From: Rosettibacter primus | GTDB lineage: Bacteria; Bacteroidota; Ignavibacteria; Ignavibacteriales; Melioribacteraceae | Length of the DNA: 64,000 nt | Assembly (NCBI RefSeq): GCF_036860675.1 | Contig: NZ_JAYKGK010000007.1 | Coordinates: forward strand, 1-64,000 | Reading direction: 5' to 3' | Shown here: positions 46,094-54,242 of the stretch, in pieces | Layout of the letters: each line of letters opens with the position of its first letter | How positions within the stretch are numbered: position 1 is the first letter of the stretch | Translations under genes and position numbers: made by a program | Notes under the pieces: model-generated | Database searches by the model: none | Told to the model about the DNA's origin: nothing | What the model saw: only the letters and a program-made list of their open reading frames with translations

Positions 46094-48208
46094 ATGGCAC
46101 AATTAAATAATATTGGTACACAACTCGACTGGATAGTTCTTGTTATCTACATGATAACAATGCTTTTATTCGGTTCTTATTTTGCAAAATATAATAAAGA
46201 CACAAATGATTTTTTCTTTGGTGGTAGAAGATTCAGCTGGTGGCTTATTGCTATGTCTATTGTTGCAACAGGCATTAGCAGTCATAGTTTTGTGAAATAT
46301 TCTGCTATGGGATTTAAATATGGTTTTTCATCTTCGATGTCATATATAAATGACTGGTTCTTTGTTCCTTTCTTTATGTTTGGTTGGTTACCAATCATAG
46401 TTTATTCAAAAATACGTTCTATTCCTGAGTATTTTGAAAGGAGATTTTCTCCTTCGGCCAGATTTCTTGTTACCATTCTTCAATTGTTATATTTAATCGG
46501 TTATGTTGGAATAGGATTTCTTACAATGGGGAAAGCAATCCTTCCACTTATGCCTGAAAGTTTTACAATCTTTGGTGTTCAAGTTCATGTCACTTTAATG
46601 GGCTTAATCTGGGTTACTGCACTAATTACTGGAATTTATATAACTTTTGGTGGGCAAACAGCCGTCATCTTTACTGATTTAGTTCAAGGCACAATTTTGC
46701 TCGCAGCTGGATTATTGGTATTCTTTCTGGGCATATCGTATGTAGGCGGTTGGTCTTCGTTCTGGCATTTGCTTCCCACAAGCTGGAAACTTCCTTTTGC
46801 AGGGTTCAATTCACCTGCTGAATTTAATTCTGTAGGAACATTCTGGGAAGATGCTATTGCAGGTTCAGTTGGATTTCTGTTTATGAATATGGGACTAATA
46901 ATGAGATTTATGGCAACAAAAAATGTTCATGAAGGAAGGAAAGCAGCAGCTGTAAATATTCTTTTTATGCTTCCAATTTCTGCTATTGTAGTTGGCGGCG
47001 GTGGATGGGTAGCAAAAGCAATTTCTGTTATGAACCCTGAAATTATTCCTCCTGATGTAAATCCAGATTCAATTTTTATTGTAGTTGCGAATATACTTAC
47101 CGGTCCAGGAGTATTTGGTTTTGTGGTAGCAGCTATTGCGGCCGCTTTGATGTCAACAGTAAGTACTCTTGTTAATGCTGCCTCTGCAATCTATGTTAAT
47201 GATGTAGATAGACCAATTAGAATATGGCTTAAAAAGTTAAGCAGAAGTGAACGACTTCAGGAAAAAAAAGCAATGCTAATTGCAAGAATTTCTACAATTG
47301 GAATTACACTGCTTGGAGTATTGGCTGTTTATGCATTCGCATCATATCCAACTGTTTATCAAGCTCATGCATTCTTTCATGCAACATTAACGCCTCCATT
47401 AATGGTTGCAATTTTCTTTGGTGCATTCTGGAAAAAATTTACACCTGCTGGACTGATAACAACTGTTATAGGCGGAATTTCATTAATGCTTTTGGGAAAT
47501 AGATTTCCTTATGAGTTAATTAGACCTATTGCACACGGAACACCTTATGACCCCGTACATCCATACACTTATATGAGTGCTCTTTATAATCTAATTGTTT
47601 GTGTCTCTCTTGCTGTACTTGCCACAATTTTTCAGCGACAATTAAGAAAACTTTCAGATGTAATAATTAATTCTAAAAGACATTTTATAATGTATCCTGT
47701 AATAGCATTTACGGCAATTGTCTTTATAATTGATATTTTGGTTGCTGTTTTAAGACTGGAAACTTTTTCACTTGGATTTTTAATGACATCAACTATAATT
47801 GCATCGTTCTTTGTTGCTCTTATTTCAACTCATTATGTTAAATATAACGCAGAAAGGCAAACAGAAGGTCTTACAATCTGGTCTATTCATAAAGCTAAAG
47901 AATATTTCAAAGGAAGAAAATTAAATGAACGCGAAGGTGAAGTTGTAAAAGTTCACTGGAAGTTAGTTAAAGATGACAATGATGATATATTGAATTTTTC
48001 AAAAAGAGATATGCATAAAATGGCTGCAGAACCCGGTGACCTTGTTTATCTTTCTGATGCACGTAAATATCTGGGAGGTTTAAAATCCGTTCACTCAATT
48101 TATGGAGAACCTCATAATGAAGATGGGATTGTTTATATTAGAAAGAGACATTTAGAACACGGTCTGTTTGTTGAAGGTAAGCTACTTGTTGCAGAGAAAG
48201 AAATGTAG
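46094..48208 (+). CDS. Sodium:solute symporter (SSS family)
   Basis: The start is the ATG at 46094 (MAQLNN), not the in-frame TTG at 46067 inside the previous gene. The 704-residue product has about 13-14 membrane helices and SSS signatures: DFFFGGRRFSWWLIAMSIVATGISSHSF near the N-terminus, SIPEYFERRFSPSARF, YITFGGQTAVIFTDLVQG, and AAIAAALMSTVSTLVNAAS with YVNDV (the sodium-site helix). A soluble C-terminal tail of about 110 residues follows (GDLVYLSDARKYLGGLKSVHS). Transporters of this type use sodium to import sugars, organic acids or nucleosides. The substrate is not determined. Confidence 0.9.
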   Translation: MAQLNNIGTQLDWIVLVIYMITMLLFGSYFAKYNKDTNDFFFGGRRFSWWLIAMSIVATGISSHSFVKYSAMGFKYGFSSSMSYINDWFFVPFFMFGWLPIIVYSKIRSIPEYFERRFSPSARFLVTILQLLYLIGYVGIGFLTMGKAILPLMPESFTIFGVQVHVTLMGLIWVTALITGIYITFGGQTAVIFTDLVQGTILLAAGLLVFFLGISYVGGWSSFWHLLPTSWKLPFAGFNSPAEFNSVGTFWEDAIAGSVGFLFMNMGLIMRFMATKNVHEGRKAAAVNILFMLPISAIVVGGGGWVAKAISVMNPEIIPPDVNPDSIFIVVANILTGPGVFGFVVAAIAAALMSTVSTLVNAASAIYVNDVDRPIRIWLKKLSRSERLQEKKAMLIARISTIGITLLGVLAVYAFASYPTVYQAHAFFHATLTPPLMVAIFFGAFWKKFTPAGLITTVIGGISLMLLGNRFPYELIRPIAHGTPYDPVHPYTYMSALYNLIVCVSLAVLATIFQRQLRKLSDVIINSKRHFIMYPVIAFTAIVFIIDILVAVLRLETFSLGFLMTSTIIASFFVALISTHYVKYNAERQTEGLTIWSIHKAKEYFKGRKLNEREGEVVKVHWKLVKDDNDDILNFSKRDMHKMAAEPGDLVYLSDARKYLGGLKSVHSIYGEPHNEDGIVYIRKRHLEHGLFVEGKLLVAEKEM

Positions 48209-48223
48209 GGGATAGATTTGTTT

Positions 48224-48372
48224 ATGAGTAGTCGAGTTGTTGAAATATTTTATGATGAAAAACTTGTTAAAAAGATAAAAATAAATTGCCCTTTATGTTT
48301 CAATTAGCAGAACTGGAAAGTTCAAGAGCTGAAAAAGTTGGAATGGAAGTAGGAATTTTAGATAATGAATAA
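48224..48372 (+). pseudogene. Stump of a restriction endonuclease gene upstream of the DNA methyltransferase
   Basis: A frame from 48224 (ribosome site AGGGGAT) reads MSSRVVEIFYDEKLVKKIKI and stops at 48307. A second frame, open through 48295-48372, continues FQLAELESSRAEKVGMEVGI and stops at 48372, overlapping the methyltransferase ATG (48365). Joined, they resemble, from memory, the N-terminus of a type II restriction enzyme (ThaI-like: KIKxKLPxLFQLAELESSRxGKIGMEVGS). Everything after about residue 45 is missing. I read this as the frameshifted, truncated remnant of the cognate nuclease. The identification rests on recollection of that motif and is moderate at best. Confidence 0.5.
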
Positions 48373-49297
48373 AAGAAAAAATGGCACTAAAACAAGTAAA
48401 TTTGGCTCTCCAGGAAGAATAAATCATGACTCGACAATGTTTTATTCAAGCAAACTTTACGAAGGAGTGCCTAAAGAAGAAAATGTAAAATATGTAGAAT
48501 CTCCAATATCTAATGATAATTTGGATAAGATATTTTGTAAATCAAGTGTGTGTATGAAAGAATTACCTGATAATAGCATTCATTTAATGATTACATCCCC
48601 GCCCTATAATGTGGGTAAAGAATATGATGAAAATCTCACTTTAGATGAGTATAGGGAATTTCTTAAAAAAGTTTGGGAAGAAGTAAGAAGAGTACTTGTT
48701 CCTGGAGGACGAGCATGTATCAACATTGCTAATTTAGGACGAAAACCTTACATACCACTTCATGCTTTTATAATTGAAGACATGTTAAGTTTAGGTTTTT
48801 TAATGAGAGGGGAAGTTATCTGGAATAAAGCTTCGAGTGGTAGCCCATCTACAGCATGGGGAAGTTGGCTTTCAGCCAAAAATCCTACTTTAAGAGATAT
48901 ACATGAATATATTTTAATTTTTTCGAAAGGTAGTTTTTCAAGAGAAAATTTTGGCAGGGAAAGTACTATTTCAAAAGAAGAATTTCTTGAATTTACTAAA
49001 AGCGTGTGGACTTTTTCAGCTGAACCTGCTACTAAAATTGGTCATCCTGCACCTTTTCCTGTAGAGTTGCCTTATCGACTTATACAGCTTTATACTTTCA
49101 AAGATGAAGTGGTATTAGACCCATTCATGGGAAGTGGACAAACAGCTATCGCAGCTATTAAATCGTTCAGACATTTTATTGGTTATGAAATAAATAAGAA
49201 TTATGTGAAGTTATCAGAAAAAAGAATTAAAGAATTTTTATTGAATTTTGATGTTCCTGAGTTATTTAATTCATCATACCAGATGAAAATAGTTTAG
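48365..49297 (+). CDS. Site-specific DNA methyltransferase (beta-class, N4-cytosine or N6-adenine)
   Basis: The 310-residue protein has the beta-class motif order. Catalytic motif IV (TSPPYNVG, residues 77-84) comes first, and the SAM-binding motif I (DPFMGSGQT, 252-260) is near the C-terminus. Between them lies a target-recognition region (SGSPSTAWGSWLSAKNPTLRDIHEYILIFSKG). SPPY favours N4-cytosine methylation, though some beta N6-adenine enzymes share it. Length is complete. The nuclease remnant directly upstream, with overlapping stop and start, suggests a former type II restriction-modification pair now reduced to an orphan methylase. The recognition sequence is unknown. It is convergent with coaD. 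Confidence 0.88.
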   Translation: MNKRKNGTKTSKFGSPGRINHDSTMFYSSKLYEGVPKEENVKYVESPISNDNLDKIFCKSSVCMKELPDNSIHLMITSPPYNVGKEYDENLTLDEYREFLKKVWEEVRRVLVPGGRACINIANLGRKPYIPLHAFIIEDMLSLGFLMRGEVIWNKASSGSPSTAWGSWLSAKNPTLRDIHEYILIFSKGSFSRENFGRESTISKEEFLEFTKSVWTFSAEPATKIGHPAPFPVELPYRLIQLYTFKDEVVLDPFMGSGQTAIAAIKSFRHFIGYEINKNYVKLSEKRIKEFLLNFDVPELFNSSYQMKIV

Positions 49298-49316
49298 ATT
49301 ATTAGCCGAAAAATTT

Positions 49317-49796
49317 TTAATAACCAAATTTCTCTTTTAATTTTTTTTCTACAATTGGCGGAACAAATTCTGACACATTGCCATGAAACTGAGCAAGGTT
49401 TCTAACAATTGTGGAATTTAAGTAAGTGTATTTATCATGCGGCATCAATAAAATTGTGGTAATATCTCCAGCTAATTTTCTGTTCATTAATGCCATTTGA
49501 AATTCATATTCAAAATCGCTTACTGCTCTTAATCCTCTTATTATCCCAATTGCCCCCACTTGTTTTGCATGGTCAACTACAAGTCCATCGAAAGAATCAA
49601 CAATAACATTCTTAAAATCTTTCAGGCTTTCTTTCAGCATTTCTAATCTTTCTTCGACTGTAAACAACGCTGTTTTCATTGGATTGCGAGCTACAGTTAC
49701 AACAACCTCGTCAAAAAGTTCACTCGCTCTTTTTACGATATCTATGTGACCATTAGTTACTGGATCAAATGTTCCCGGATAAATTACTTTTGCCAT
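49317..49796 (-). CDS. coaD: Phosphopantetheine adenylyltransferase
   Basis: The 159-residue protein starts IYPGTFDPVTNGHIDIVKRA with the nucleotide-binding HxGH-type motif NGHID. The C-terminal half carries RGLRAVSDFEYEFQMALMNRKL and the ISSS-like LNSTIVRNLAQFHGNVSEFVP. It adenylates phosphopantetheine in the penultimate step of coenzyme A synthesis. Length is typical. It is the last gene of the hrcA-to-coaD run, 32 bases after rsmD. Confidence 0.95.
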   Translation of the reverse strand: MAKVIYPGTFDPVTNGHIDIVKRASELFDEVVVTVARNPMKTALFTVEERLEMLKESLKDFKNVIVDSFDGLVVDHAKQVGAIGIIRGLRAVSDFEYEFQMALMNRKLAGDITTILLMPHDKYTYLNSTIVRNLAQFHGNVSEFVPPIVEKKLKEKFGY

Positions 49797-49828
49797 AATA
49801 ATCTCTCTAAATGTTTGAAAAATTTTTA

Positions 49829-50380
49829 TTATGATTTATTTATGAATAAGTAAATTAAACTGTCTCCAATTTTTTTGAAAGGTTCGCATTGAAAGTTCTC
49901 AATATCTTTTTCTTTGGTCTGGATAGACCTTTCAACTAATAAAATTCCATTTTCACTTAAAAAGTTTCGTTCGAGTAAATTCTGAACTACAGAGTGAATG
50001 TCGTCTTTAAAGAATGGAGGGTCTGCTAAAATTAAATTGTATCTTTCATGATTTTTCATTTTCGAAAATCTTAATGCTTCAGTTTTGAATATCTTGCATT
50101 TATTTTTCGCATCAAGGGAAGAAATATTTTCTTTCAAAACTTTGACAACAAAAAAATCTTTTTCAACAAAATGAACTTCTTCTGCACCTCGACTCAAAGC
50201 TTCTAATCCGAGCGAACCTGAACCCGCGTAAATATCACATACTTTTATTCCCTCAAAGTCTATTTGATTATTCAAGTAGTTAAATAAAGATTCTTTGACT
50301 TTATCTGTTGTAGGACGCACAAGTTTTGAGTTGGGAAATTTTATTGTTCGTCCTTTATATATTCCAGATATTATTCTCAT
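49829..50380 (-). CDS. rsmD: 16S rRNA (guanine(966)-N2)-methyltransferase
   Basis: The 183-residue Rossmann-fold methyltransferase starts MRIISGIYKGRTIKFP and has RPTTDKVKESLFNYL, the SAM-binding VCDIYAGSGSLGLEALSRGA, and the catalytic motif ADPPFF. These are the signature elements of RsmD, which methylates G966 of 16S rRNA in the 30S subunit. Pairing with coaD downstream is common in bacteria. Its start overlaps the PilM-like gene's stop by four bases. Confidence 0.92.
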   Translation of the reverse strand: MRIISGIYKGRTIKFPNSKLVRPTTDKVKESLFNYLNNQIDFEGIKVCDIYAGSGSLGLEALSRGAEEVHFVEKDFFVVKVLKENISSLDAKNKCKIFKTEALRFSKMKNHERYNLILADPPFFKDDIHSVVQNLLERNFLSENGILLVERSIQTKEKDIENFQCEPFKKIGDSLIYLFINKS

Positions 50381-51306
50381 ATAACTCTTAATGCCATTCC
50401 AGCTGCAGCTGTGAATGAGTTGAATTGTGATGTATAAAAAGGATTTTTCTTTAAGGATTCCTCAATTTTCAATCTCTCAAAAGGATTAATTTTTTTTAAT
50501 TTCTGGTTAAACTTTTCTTCCAGTTTTAAAATTGCTTCGTCAGTAATACTTTGTCCACAAATTATTATTTGATTTGCAGAATCGTATGTAATACCATATT
50601 TCGAAAGTTGTGAAAATATTTCATCAATACTATTCGGTATTTTCAATGTATCAATTACTTTGAAGTAAAATGGAAATTTATTTTCTATTGCAGCAAATGA
50701 AGAATAATTTTGGTCAATATAAAAGCTGAATGTAATATTTTCTTCGGTTGTATTTTCTAATAAATGCAAGAAAGCAGTTGAAGAAAGATGAGCATTGTCA
50801 ATGTATTTTAACTGGAGGTTGTTTGATTTGCAAAATTTATTTATTGCATTTACGATTTTTTTATTTAGTGAAAAAACAATAGCATATTCTTCCCGGCGAA
50901 TAGATGTTTTATTTACTTCAATATGTTGTATGAGATATTCATTGCTATCTAAGTATGGAAACAAAACTGAAAATTCCCACTTGAAATGCTCAATTAAATC
51001 TTTTCTGGTTAGAATTGGGTCGAATGGAATTTCAAAAATAATAAAGAACTCATCTGGCAGTGAGAATGAAACATATTTTGAAACAGGATTTTTTTTTGAA
51101 ATGACTTTATTGAAAGATTCTTGGAGATTTGTAAAGAGCCTCGATTCATTATCAGAATTTAAGCCCTTCATAAAAGAAGGGCTTAAATTTTCTTTGAAAA
51201 TTATCTGGTCTACATTTTCCAGATAAAATGAATTTTGTTTATAGCTTACCTCTACAAGTTGAAATTTGGTTTCAGTTAAATTTATGCCAATATGATTTTC
51301 AAACAC
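50377..51306 (-). CDS. PilM-like actin-fold protein
   Basis: The 309-residue protein begins FENHIGINLTETKFQLVEVSY, the PilM/FtsA-type phosphate-1 pattern (here GINLTE). It continues with SFSLPDEFFIIFEIPFDP and ending segments GQSITDEAILKLEEKF and FTAAAGMALRVI, which resemble the ATPase-fold architecture of type IV pilus PilM. Similarity is general: I see no clear N-terminal PilN-binding groove or strong nucleotide motifs, so it may be a diverged or inactive member. It lies between a single-helix membrane protein and rsmD, in a run that also contains comEA, suggesting a DNA-uptake or pilus-type role. Confidence 0.55.
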   Translation of the reverse strand: MFENHIGINLTETKFQLVEVSYKQNSFYLENVDQIIFKENLSPSFMKGLNSDNESRLFTNLQESFNKVISKKNPVSKYVSFSLPDEFFIIFEIPFDPILTRKDLIEHFKWEFSVLFPYLDSNEYLIQHIEVNKTSIRREEYAIVFSLNKKIVNAINKFCKSNNLQLKYIDNAHLSSTAFLHLLENTTEENITFSFYIDQNYSSFAAIENKFPFYFKVIDTLKIPNSIDEIFSQLSKYGITYDSANQIIICGQSITDEAILKLEEKFNQKLKKINPFERLKIEESLKKNPFYTSQFNSFTAAAGMALRVI

Positions 51307-51322
51307 ATTGACTCAAACAATT

Positions 51323-51880
51323 TTATTCCCATGATGCAGTATTTTTCAGAGCATCGCTTCTAAGGTCGCCTATTGTTCCATAACCATCAGGACATTGAAT
51401 AAAATATCTTTGTCCAATTGTTTTAATTGAATCAATCTTAATTATTCTGCCGCGTCTATCAATTATTGTATCTGCACTAACTGAGGTATCTACCATAACT
51501 ATATAAGGTTTACCTGATTTTGGTGAGTGTGTAATAGAATCCCACACTAAATTGCCATCAGATAATTTAACAAATGGGTTTGTTGATTTACCTGTTACTG
51601 TGTCGACTCCTTCTATAGCTTTTTTTACACTTGGGTCATTCTTTAGAAAATTAATCAGGTCATTAAGATTGTCTGTAAATTTTCCATACTTTGCTTCCCA
51701 TAATTTTTCTGCTGCACGGAGATTAGACATTCTTAGTCTTGATTCTTGTTTGTAATATTTTTCTTTTTCGATAATTTCATTTGGATCTATGTATGCAACC
51801 TTAATTAATACATACACCAAAACAGCAATTATTACATATAAGATAGCGTGAATATACCATGGTTCTGACTTTGGGTTCAT
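51323..51880 (-). CDS. Unrecognised single-helix membrane protein (pseudopilin-like N-terminal logic)
   Basis: The 185-residue protein has one membrane helix near the N-terminus (IHAILYVIIAVLVYVLIKVAY). An amphipathic helix follows with ESRLRMSNLRAAEKLWEAKYGKFTDNLNDLINFL, resembling the alpha1 extension of pseudopilins, and then a beta-rich globular part (GNLVWDSITHSPKSGKPYIVMVD, RYFIQCPDGYGTIG). The classical prepilin cleavage motif (G followed by FTLxE) is absent. I do not recognise the family. It lies between comEA and the PilM-like gene with 16- to 20-base gaps, so a shared process is likely. Confidence 0.65.
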   Translation of the reverse strand: MNPKSEPWYIHAILYVIIAVLVYVLIKVAYIDPNEIIEKEKYYKQESRLRMSNLRAAEKLWEAKYGKFTDNLNDLINFLKNDPSVKKAIEGVDTVTGKSTNPFVKLSDGNLVWDSITHSPKSGKPYIVMVDTSVSADTIIDRRGRIIKIDSIKTIGQRYFIQCPDGYGTIGDLRSDALKNTASWE

Positions 51881-51900
51881 TATTTTTCCTCCAAAAAGAT

Positions 51901-52401
51901 TTACTTAAATGTGATTCTGCTTTTTATTTTATCTAATTTTGATTTACCGATGCCTTTAATTTTCAGCAAATCATTTATGTTATTAAATGCTCCACTATTT
52001 TTTCTGTAGTTAATAATTTCAATAGCTGTTTTTTCACCAATTCCCGGTAAACTTATTAGCTCTGAAAAATTTGCCGAGTTAATATTTACTAACTTAAAAG
52101 TATCTTTTTTTTCTTTATTTATATTTTCTTTTAATTTTTCGTTGCTAAAATCTAAAAGTTCCCATTGATAATCAACTCCCAGATTTACATATTTTTCCGT
52201 AGAGTCATTTTGAGAAAGTTGATAGCCAAAAAAAAGACTATCGTCTTTTGAATAATTATATTCGAGAAAATTTTTATTTCTACTGTTTTTTAAAAAGTTT
52301 ATTGCAGCACCAACAAAGAGCGCAATCAAAAGAAATAAAATTACTTTTGATTCTAATTCAGTAAAGCCAAATTTTCTTGATATTTTTTTGAAAAGGTCGA
52401 T
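51901..52401 (-). CDS. ComEA-type helix-hairpin-helix protein with membrane anchor
   Basis: The C-terminal domain is the ComEA pair of helix-hairpin-helix motifs: VNINSANFSELISLPGIGEKTAIEIINYRKNSGAF, then DLLKIKGIGKSKLDKIKS. ComEA binds incoming DNA in the periplasm during natural transformation. No ATG opens the frame: the first TTG (52329) falls inside the membrane helix VILFLLIALFVGAAINFL. The frame continues to a stop upstream, and a GAGG site six bases before ATC (52399-52401) gives a sensible N-terminus (IDLFKKISRKFGFTELESK). I therefore extend it to 52401; either a rare ATC start or a base error is involved. It sits between dnaJ and the PilM-like group. Confidence 0.8.
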   Translation of the reverse strand: MDLFKKISRKFGFTELESKVILFLLIALFVGAAINFLKNSRNKNFLEYNYSKDDSLFFGYQLSQNDSTEKYVNLGVDYQWELLDFSNEKLKENINKEKKDTFKLVNINSANFSELISLPGIGEKTAIEIINYRKNSGAFNNINDLLKIKGIGKSKLDKIKSRITFK

Positions 52402-52436
52402 AGTTTACCTCGCCTATTCAAAGATTGGGAAAAAAT

Positions 52437-53555
52437 TTATTCGCCCACTTTTATATTTGGCATTTTCTGAAGTTCTTTGAGCAATTCTCTTTCTTTTGCA
52501 GTTATATTTTTAGGAACATGAATATTAATTTTTACAAGTTGGTCCCCAGCACCATGGCTGTTGAGATGTTGAATTCCTTTTTCGCGCATCTTGAGATATT
52601 TTCCTGGTTGAGTTCCCGGTTCAATTTTTAATTTTGCTTTTCCTGTTAAAGTTGGAACTTCAACTTCAGTGCCTAATACAGCTTCTGGAAAGCTTATGAA
52701 TAATTCATAAATTACATTGTCTCCATCTCTTGTAAAATATTGATGAGGAAGTTCCTGGAACACAACGATTATATCACCAGCTGGTCCACCATTTTTGCCT
52801 GCATTGCCTTCACCTCTTAAAGTCATATAACTGCCGTCGTGAACTCCTGCAGGCACATTGATTTTGATAGTAGTTTCACCATAAACTCTTCCATCACCTG
52901 AACAAGTTGGGCAGGGTTCTGAAATTACTTTACCAGTTCCACCACAATTTTTACATGTAGTGATATTTACAAACTGTCCAAAGATAGACCTCGATACTTG
53001 TCTGATTTCACCTGTCCCATTGCACATTGTACAGGTTTTATAACCAGAAGAAGCTCGAGCTCCAGTTCCACCACATGTATCACATTTTATATATTTTTTA
53101 ATTTTGACTTTCTTTGTAGTCCCTGTTGCAATTTCTTCGAGTGTAAGTTTAAGAGTTATTTTAAGATCAGAACCAGGAGTTCCTGTAGTTTTCTTTTGTG
53201 TTCTCTGAGATGTAGAAGTTCCAAAGAAGTCATCGAAAATTGAAGAGCCTCCGAAAGCACTTCCAAAAATATCGGAGAAGTGACTGAATATATCATTTAC
53301 ATTTTCAAAGCCATGGAAATCTTCTCCACCACGTAATCCACTATGTCCATATTTGTCGTATTTAGCTCTTTTTTCTGCATTGCTAAGAACTTCGTATGCT
53401 TCGGCAGCTTCTTTAAATTTTTCTTCTGCTTCTTTATTACCGGGATTTCTATCCGGATGATACTGCATTGCAAGTCTTCTATAAGCCTTTCTTATTTCTT
53501 CTTCTGTTGCATCTCTGCTAACACCTAAGACTTCGTAATAATCTCTTTTAGCCAT
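52437..53555 (-). CDS. dnaJ: Chaperone protein DnaJ
   Basis: The 372-residue protein has a J domain with HPD in AMQYHPDRNPG, a G/F-rich linker (GGSSIFDDFFG) and a zinc domain with four CxxCxGxG repeats (CDTCGGTG, CTMCNGTG, CKNCGGTG, CPTCSGDG). The C-terminal beta domains follow (VPAGVHDGSYMTLRGEGN). It delivers substrates to DnaK and stimulates its ATPase. It is the third gene of hrcA-grpE-dnaJ, five bases after grpE. dnaK is not in the window. Confidence 0.97.
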   Translation of the reverse strand: MAKRDYYEVLGVSRDATEEEIRKAYRRLAMQYHPDRNPGNKEAEEKFKEAAEAYEVLSNAEKRAKYDKYGHSGLRGGEDFHGFENVNDIFSHFSDIFGSAFGGSSIFDDFFGTSTSQRTQKKTTGTPGSDLKITLKLTLEEIATGTTKKVKIKKYIKCDTCGGTGARASSGYKTCTMCNGTGEIRQVSRSIFGQFVNITTCKNCGGTGKVISEPCPTCSGDGRVYGETTIKINVPAGVHDGSYMTLRGEGNAGKNGGPAGDIIVVFQELPHQYFTRDGDNVIYELFISFPEAVLGTEVEVPTLTGKAKLKIEPGTQPGKYLKMREKGIQHLNSHGAGDQLVKINIHVPKNITAKERELLKELQKMPNIKVGE

Positions 53556-53560
53556 AATTT

Positions 53561-54241
53561 CTATCCTTGATTATTGTTTTGTGAACCGGAATTATTTTCT
53601 TCTGATGATGTATCTGAACTTACAATAACCTTTGCATGACGAATAACTTTATCCTGATAAATATAACCATGTTCTAAAATTTCAATAACAGTATGAGGCG
53701 GAACACCTTCGGCTGGTTTTTGCATTAAAGCTTCATGAAGTTCAACATTAAAAGGTTGACCAATAGCATCAATTTTCTTTATACCATGAGAGTTAAGAAT
53801 TTTTGTGAATTTATCATAAATAAGTTCCAGTCCTTTTTTTAATGATTCAAAATTGTTATCGCCATTAATATGATTTAGAGATCTTTCAAGGTCATCATAA
53901 ACTGTAAGAATACTTTTTATAAAAGGCTCAGCAGCATATTTAATTAAATTGAGCTGGTCGTTTTCGGTTCTTCTTTTATAATTTTCAAATTCTGCTGCTT
54001 TTCTTAAAAATGCATCTTTTAATTCACTGTTATTTTTTTCGAGTTCAGAAATTTTTTCTTCTAATTCTTGGATTTGTTTTTCAAGTAAATCAAATTGAAG
54101 TGAAGAATCTTCTGTTTGGTTTAGATTTTCTTTGGCTTCAATTTCTTTTTGCTCATTCTCTTTCTGTTCGTTCGATAATTCAGCTTGATTGTTTTGTTCT
54201 TGAAGTGTTTTATCTTCCATAGTCTTTTTCTTTTTCCTCAT
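53561..54241 (-). CDS. grpE: Nucleotide exchange factor GrpE
   Basis: The 226-residue protein has a long charged, coiled-coil N-terminal half (QEQNNQAELSNEQKENEQK, LEKQIQELEEKISELEKNN). The GrpE core follows: AFLRKAAEFENYKRRTE, LTVYDDLERSL and the beta-wing motif VELHEALMQKP with TVIEILEHGYIYQDKVIRHAKVIVS. It releases ADP from DnaK. The start lies one base past the hrcA stop, so translation is coupled. The tail ends in a low-complexity NNSGSQNNNQ. Confidence 0.95.
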   Translation of the reverse strand: MRKKKKTMEDKTLQEQNNQAELSNEQKENEQKEIEAKENLNQTEDSSLQFDLLEKQIQELEEKISELEKNNSELKDAFLRKAAEFENYKRRTENDQLNLIKYAAEPFIKSILTVYDDLERSLNHINGDNNFESLKKGLELIYDKFTKILNSHGIKKIDAIGQPFNVELHEALMQKPAEGVPPHTVIEILEHGYIYQDKVIRHAKVIVSSDTSSEENNSGSQNNNQG

Positions 54242-54242
54242 A

